From Phoronis australis (lineage: Eukaryota; Phoronida; Phoronidae): a stretch of 64,000 bases of DNA. Position numbers and translations under genes: made by a program. Under the pieces are notes generated by a model. The model searched no databases. It saw only the letters and a list, made by a program, of their open reading frames with translations, and was not told the origin of the DNA. Shown here one piece after another: positions 60,301 to 64,000 of this stretch (position 1 is its first letter; each line of letters opens with the position of its first letter). The stretch spans positions 156,743 to 220,742 of the forward strand of contig NMRA01000518.1 in NCBI GenBank assembly GCA_002633005.1, written 5' to 3'.

Positions 60301-62512
60301 TGCCAGAACGAAGCTAATAGAGCATGCGCGCACCCACGGGGGCTCGTTTGAGCCCCCCCCCCATTTGGCGAAGTGCGCAAAAATGTCCACATCAGAGAAA
60401 CAGAAAGTCCGAAAAACGAGACAGAAGTCCACTAAATAGGCGCAGACGCACAGTTCACAGTTCTGAAGATGGTACCCCGTTTTTTTTTAATTCCACGCTT
60501 TTTTGTCAGCAAAAGGTCCACATCGCCAGAAATTCGAGCCCCCCATATTAAAGGCTGGGTGCGCGCATGTAGCGTATAGTGACGATTGTGTTATCTGTTG
60601 CACTAGATGTTAAAATGTCTCAATTTAAGATTAAATAATAGCCTGAAAAGAAATAAGGATGAATAAAATCATCCATCACAATAAGATTCTCATCTGTTCA
60701 TGAGGGACACGTGCCAGTGACAAGAACTAGAGCCCTGCCGAATCACAAATGTATTATTTATGAACGCAATTTAGGCGAATATATAAGATTACAACAATCT
60801 TGGCGATATCATTCCTAGCCATTTCCGTATCGCGTTTTTCATATCCAAACTCATTTGACTTTGTTGCTCACTGATTGTTTCAGCTGTGACAGTTTTCGTC
60901 ACACTCGTGCTCCGACACGTAAACCTATTTACGATTCGAGCATAGATCCACAAGGGTACTACGAAAATTCCCATTTTCACAACCCTGCCTCGCAACCTTC
61001 AAATGGGTTTGTCAAGCCGCCACAATATCCACAAAACGACGAGAATATTAGATACAACCCTCTCTTTGAACACTATCCAACAAGAACGAGGGAAGCTAAT
61101 CCAAACCTCTGGAATTATCAAGAGCCAAGCGACGTGGATGGGCGAGCTGCCGTAACGTCTGTTTCGAGGTAATTGTCATTCTTTGACTATATAAGAAATG
61201 TGAGTGTTTGTATTGAGATGAAATAACCTGTGAAAATATAAATTTTATTATCTCATAACTTGCTCCTCTAGTGAGGCCCAGAGCCTGTTTCATGAAACCC
61301 ACCTAAGACTTAAGACCAAAAATGTGTCTAAGTTAAGACCGAACACGAAAATTCAGAAAAGACCGTCTCATGAACACAGACTCGGATTTTGATCTTCGAT
61401 CCAACTTAGAAACCAAGTCGTTTTTTGACATAGGCGACCATACAAACTACGTTTTCGGCACCTGCCGCCAATTCACAAAACTAAGTGAGGCGGGGTGCGA
61501 AATGCGGTTTCAAGAACAATCTTTCTCTTGACACTCTAAATGGGGCTTATTTACATTTTGGATATAACCTGCATCTCGTTTTCTAGCGAAGACCCTTGTA
61601 AGACTGGAAAATATTATTTCACATGTGCCAGTACTAAGTCACACTGCATTGTCTCTTCGGTCTTTGCTGGTTCTGGAATCGATGACATTGTTTAGGTACA
61701 TTAGATTGTAAAAATACAAACTAAATCTGTTACTCAGCAGTTTCAGTGATAATAATCCCAAATTTTGGTCATTTAAACAAAAATCCAATCTTATGCCTAC
61801 ATTGTGGCAAGCCAACTTACGGTCTAAGCTTAGACCGATTTCGGTCTTAATTTTGGTCTAAAAAAATTTCATGAAACGTTCTCCCAGTTAGCATCGTGTT
61901 GAATGCAAAACGCAAAGGTGTAAAGGTCTTCGATTGTAATGCTGACATGCGTTTGTAACATACGTGCACCATTGGGTTTCATAGTTTACCAAAATCTTTT
62001 CACATTACAGGGAGTTACAAGACAATCCATCCCCTAGCAGACTCCCTCGTTATGATCCATCAATGCCAAGTCAACCACAGGAGCTACGAAGCAACCCTTA
62101 CCAACAAGCGACACAAAGCTACCCTTCCCAACAAGCGACACAAAGCTACCCTTCCCAACAAGCGACACAAAGCTACCCTTACCAACAAGCGACACAAAGC
62201 TACCCTTACCAGCAAGCGACTAAAAGAAGCGAGGATCCCAGTCGGAAAGAAGTTGCGAGGTATTTCCGAAATAGCTTTCACATAATACTCACTGAAACAC
62301 CAAATATGCCAGAAGCGGGACGTTCGTTGACCGACAAAAATTTTTATGCGTGTATATTACCGAAAATGCGAATCCAAAGAATATATTTGGGTATAACAAT
62401 GTCAGAGCTTTGTATCCAAATACTTAAGTATAACAGAATGGATAAATGCAAACGAACGAACATATTATCAAACACAAAAAAGACTATGACAACGAGGCTG
62501 CTACATAACTAA
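57319..62512 (+). CDS. Single-pass membrane protein with Tyr-rich tail, 3' part
   Basis: Exons 57319-57477, 58204-58375, 59021-59056, 60884-61168 and 62011-62512 join in frame (383 residues plus stop; phases 1, 2, 2, 2). The first visible exon is extracellular, without Cys and with NGS and NST glycosylation sequons. Then comes one membrane helix (IAVIVTPSVGGTLIIAVTVG, LCIWW) with FKCRTRPEEEK as the stop-transfer end. The tail is disordered, rich in Pro, Asn, Gln and Tyr, with GYYENS (YxN), NYQEP (YxxP), and a nine-residue repeat QQATQSYPS/Y. The family is not recognised. N-terminal exons and signal peptide are missing. The C-terminus may instead splice out at 62259 (GAG|GTATTT), since the frame beyond looks less protein-like. 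Confidence 0.65.
57590..57863 (+). repeat. Dispersed repeat family B, copy 3
   Basis: Close copy of 50655-50922 in the same orientation, lying in the intron after the first visible receptor exon. Confidence 0.9.
58204..58375 (+). CDS. Receptor exon: transmembrane segment
   Basis: Encodes PGNSTLTQEEL, a hydrophobic run of about 24 residues ending CIWWFKCR, and a charged cytoplasmic start RTRPEEEKNTSNHIVLHD. The acceptor ACTTTCAG and donor GTGAGA are both good. Confidence 0.75.
60323..60569 (-). mobile_element. MITE-like DNA transposon, copy 2
   Basis: Same family as 47004-47242 in the opposite orientation, with ends CATGCGCGCACCCA and TGGGTGCGCGCATG. Flanking TAGAG (60318-60322) and TAGCG (60570-60574) look like a 5-bp target duplication with one change. 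It lies in an intron of the membrane receptor gene. Confidence 0.9.
61270..61885. mobile_element. Element with imperfect inverted ends
   Basis: The left end CTGTTTCATGAAACCCACC...CTTAAGACCAAAA and the right end GGTCTTAATTTTGGTC...TTTCATGAAACG are imperfect reverse complements about 600 bases apart, in the intron between the last two receptor exons. No coding frame. Confidence 0.6.
62011..62512 (+). CDS. Receptor last visible exon with nonapeptide repeat
   Basis: After CACATTACAG. Four full 27-bp units and part of a fifth (62102-62230) encode QQATQSYPS, twice, then QQATQSYPY, twice, then QQATKRS. Each unit gives a YPSQ or YPYQ site. After 62259 the frame stays open to 62512 but a phase-matched donor suggests the coding part may stop there. 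Confidence 0.55.
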
Positions 62513-64000
62513 AGCTCACGTCAATCATACTTCGGTGTTAAAAACATCTACTTTCTTCCGAACCATTGTTATTCCGTTCTTTCCCTTTATTTGCTTTATT
62601 TGAATATATCATTTGCAATAAGTGGCCTGGATTTCCCAGGCAACTGTCGTATTAATTCTTCACTCGCCTGCGGCAACATGATTTTCATGGAAAGTAAATG
62701 CAATGCGAAATTCAAACTGTAAAACCACATTGTGCCCTTGAAAGTTCATTCGAGAAAGATTATCTTTTTGTTAACACGGTTACATGAGCGCTATTTTTCG
62801 ATAGTTGTTCAGATTGTTTTGGGTGAAAGGTTTTTCAAACCCATATTTCCATCTAATTGACATTTTCGCGACATCCTGTTGATGGCACCTTTACGGCGCT
62901 GACATTCAAAAAAGGTTCGAAAGCTTTCAATATCAGGTCCTTACTGAACTATTTCTTTGAACGGACTCATGGAATGTCGTCGATCTCCACGTTGTGTTGT
63001 TTGACAGTTCTGGGTGACTCGCCGACTTGCGGTCGAGTCGTTCTCTCCACATTGTAACTAGATACAATTATCAATTAAAAAATATACAATCTAAACTGAG
63101 TTCACGAGAACCCTAAAGTAGAAATTAATGACAATGATAATTGGGTAATTTGTAGAAAATGGTGGCAATAATCGAATCAAGGGCATGGAAGAGAGTAGTA
63201 ATATCAATGTGATGATGAAGCTATATTAACATAGATTTGTTCAGTCCTGACGTCATCGTTATTCGCCAACCCTGAAAGTTGCGGACTCGAAAATGGCGCA
63301 AGGAGCGTACACATTTTCTATGACTTGAATTAGCTATTCATTCCGCAACGATTCAAGATCGTACTAGCGTGGTTATGTTTCTTAAGATGTTAACAATGGT
63401 AAATGGAGCTTTAAGAGGGGACAGAATTTGAGCAACTTTTAAGTGATGACATGGTAGAAATTTCCACAATCGGATGCACTGAACAAGAAGAGATTTAGTC
63501 TAAAAACGAATTGCATTTTTGTAACGTCTGAGAGCGCCATCCCGTTTAGCAAGTCAAAATGCTTTATCTTCCTGGAACGTACCAGCCGCCATACAATGCT
63601 GCCTGACTATGGAGTCTATTGACATATAAAACTGTTAAAAATAGTATCTGCATAAAAAATGAGATGAAATGACAAAATTTCAAGGTGATGACAAGTCAAT
63701 ATTTTTAGAGCGCTTTTAAAGGAATTATTGAAGTTTTTTTGAAGAGTTGTATTGTACGAAGGTTCAATGTTGATTTAGTGCCCAGGGTTACCCCAATATG
63801 ATGGAGAGAACTTTTTTAGGGATTTAATTATGAGAGAGGTTTCGCAAAGCGACCTGAACGGGAAGTATCATACGTTTATAATACCGCGTCATCCATGCCA
63901 TTGTTGGCTGTGACGTAATCCCGATAGTGTTTGAGTATTTTACGTGAATACATACACAAAACGCACCGAGAGTGGCGTACATGAAGTAGTATCCCACGAG
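62513..64000. other. 3' end of window
   Basis: AT-rich sequence without a recognisable exon. It may be 3' UTR or an intron of the receptor gene. The frame 62857-63057 has no detectable domain. Confidence 0.4.

Noticed and set aside
62260-62512. Treating the last 84 residues of the receptor frame as certain protein.
   Set aside because: A phase-matched donor at 62260 and the composition of the remaining frame make readthrough into an intron equally possible; kept in the feature only with this caveat.

Overview
The window is nuclear DNA from an invertebrate animal. Genes are split into short exons with GT-AG introns, are separated by repeat-rich sequence, and sit among microsatellites, minisatellites and several families of small transposable elements. 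The species cannot be fixed from the sequence. The protein families (papilin-like matrix protein, prostaglandin reductase 2, type II pantothenate kinase, SPEC3/Stum) fit a marine bilaterian with a polymorphic, draft-assembled genome; single N bases stand at 22695 and 26031. Nearly all listed open reading frames are exon fragments or chance frames, so the gene models below were built by matching splice sites, exon phases and protein similarity by eye.

Layout: (1) 529-6950, + strand: the 3' part of a papilin-like extracellular matrix gene, nine exons, 532 residues, with a Cys-rich module, FN3, a short papilin-type Cys cassette, three Ig domains and a PLAC domain; poly(A) signal at 7494. (2) 9163-19543, - strand, convergent with (1): a complete prostaglandin reductase 2 gene in eight exons (357 aa). 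Its first intron carries a young non-autonomous LTR retrotransposon (17548-19176), and other introns carry minisatellites and foldback elements, two of which touch splice sites. (3) 22119/23326-28848, + strand, divergent from (2): a nine-exon gene for a diverged type II pantothenate kinase (348 aa). Its first two exons lie in a 1.2-kb block present twice around an N, probably two alleles assembled in tandem. A phase-compatible exon at 32230-32357 may be an alternative last exon. (4) 33814-41842 (or 46661), + strand: a SPEC3/Stum-family membrane protein with an unusually long disordered N-terminus and two phase-compatible alternative last exons. (5) 57319-62512, + strand: the 3' part of a single-pass membrane protein of unknown family, with a Tyr-rich cytoplasmic tail containing a nine-residue repeat.

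Between genes 4 and 5 (about 46.7-57.3 kb) I see no convincing gene apart from one possible SPRY-like exon on the - strand at 49604-49731. The remaining material is repeats: a MITE-like family with terminal inverted repeats and target duplications (47004-47242 and 60323-60569), three further dispersed families with two to four copies each, foldback elements, tRNA-like remnants and simple repeats. The genes do not form an obvious functional unit; they are ordinary neighbours. No CRISPR, operon or prokaryotic feature is present.
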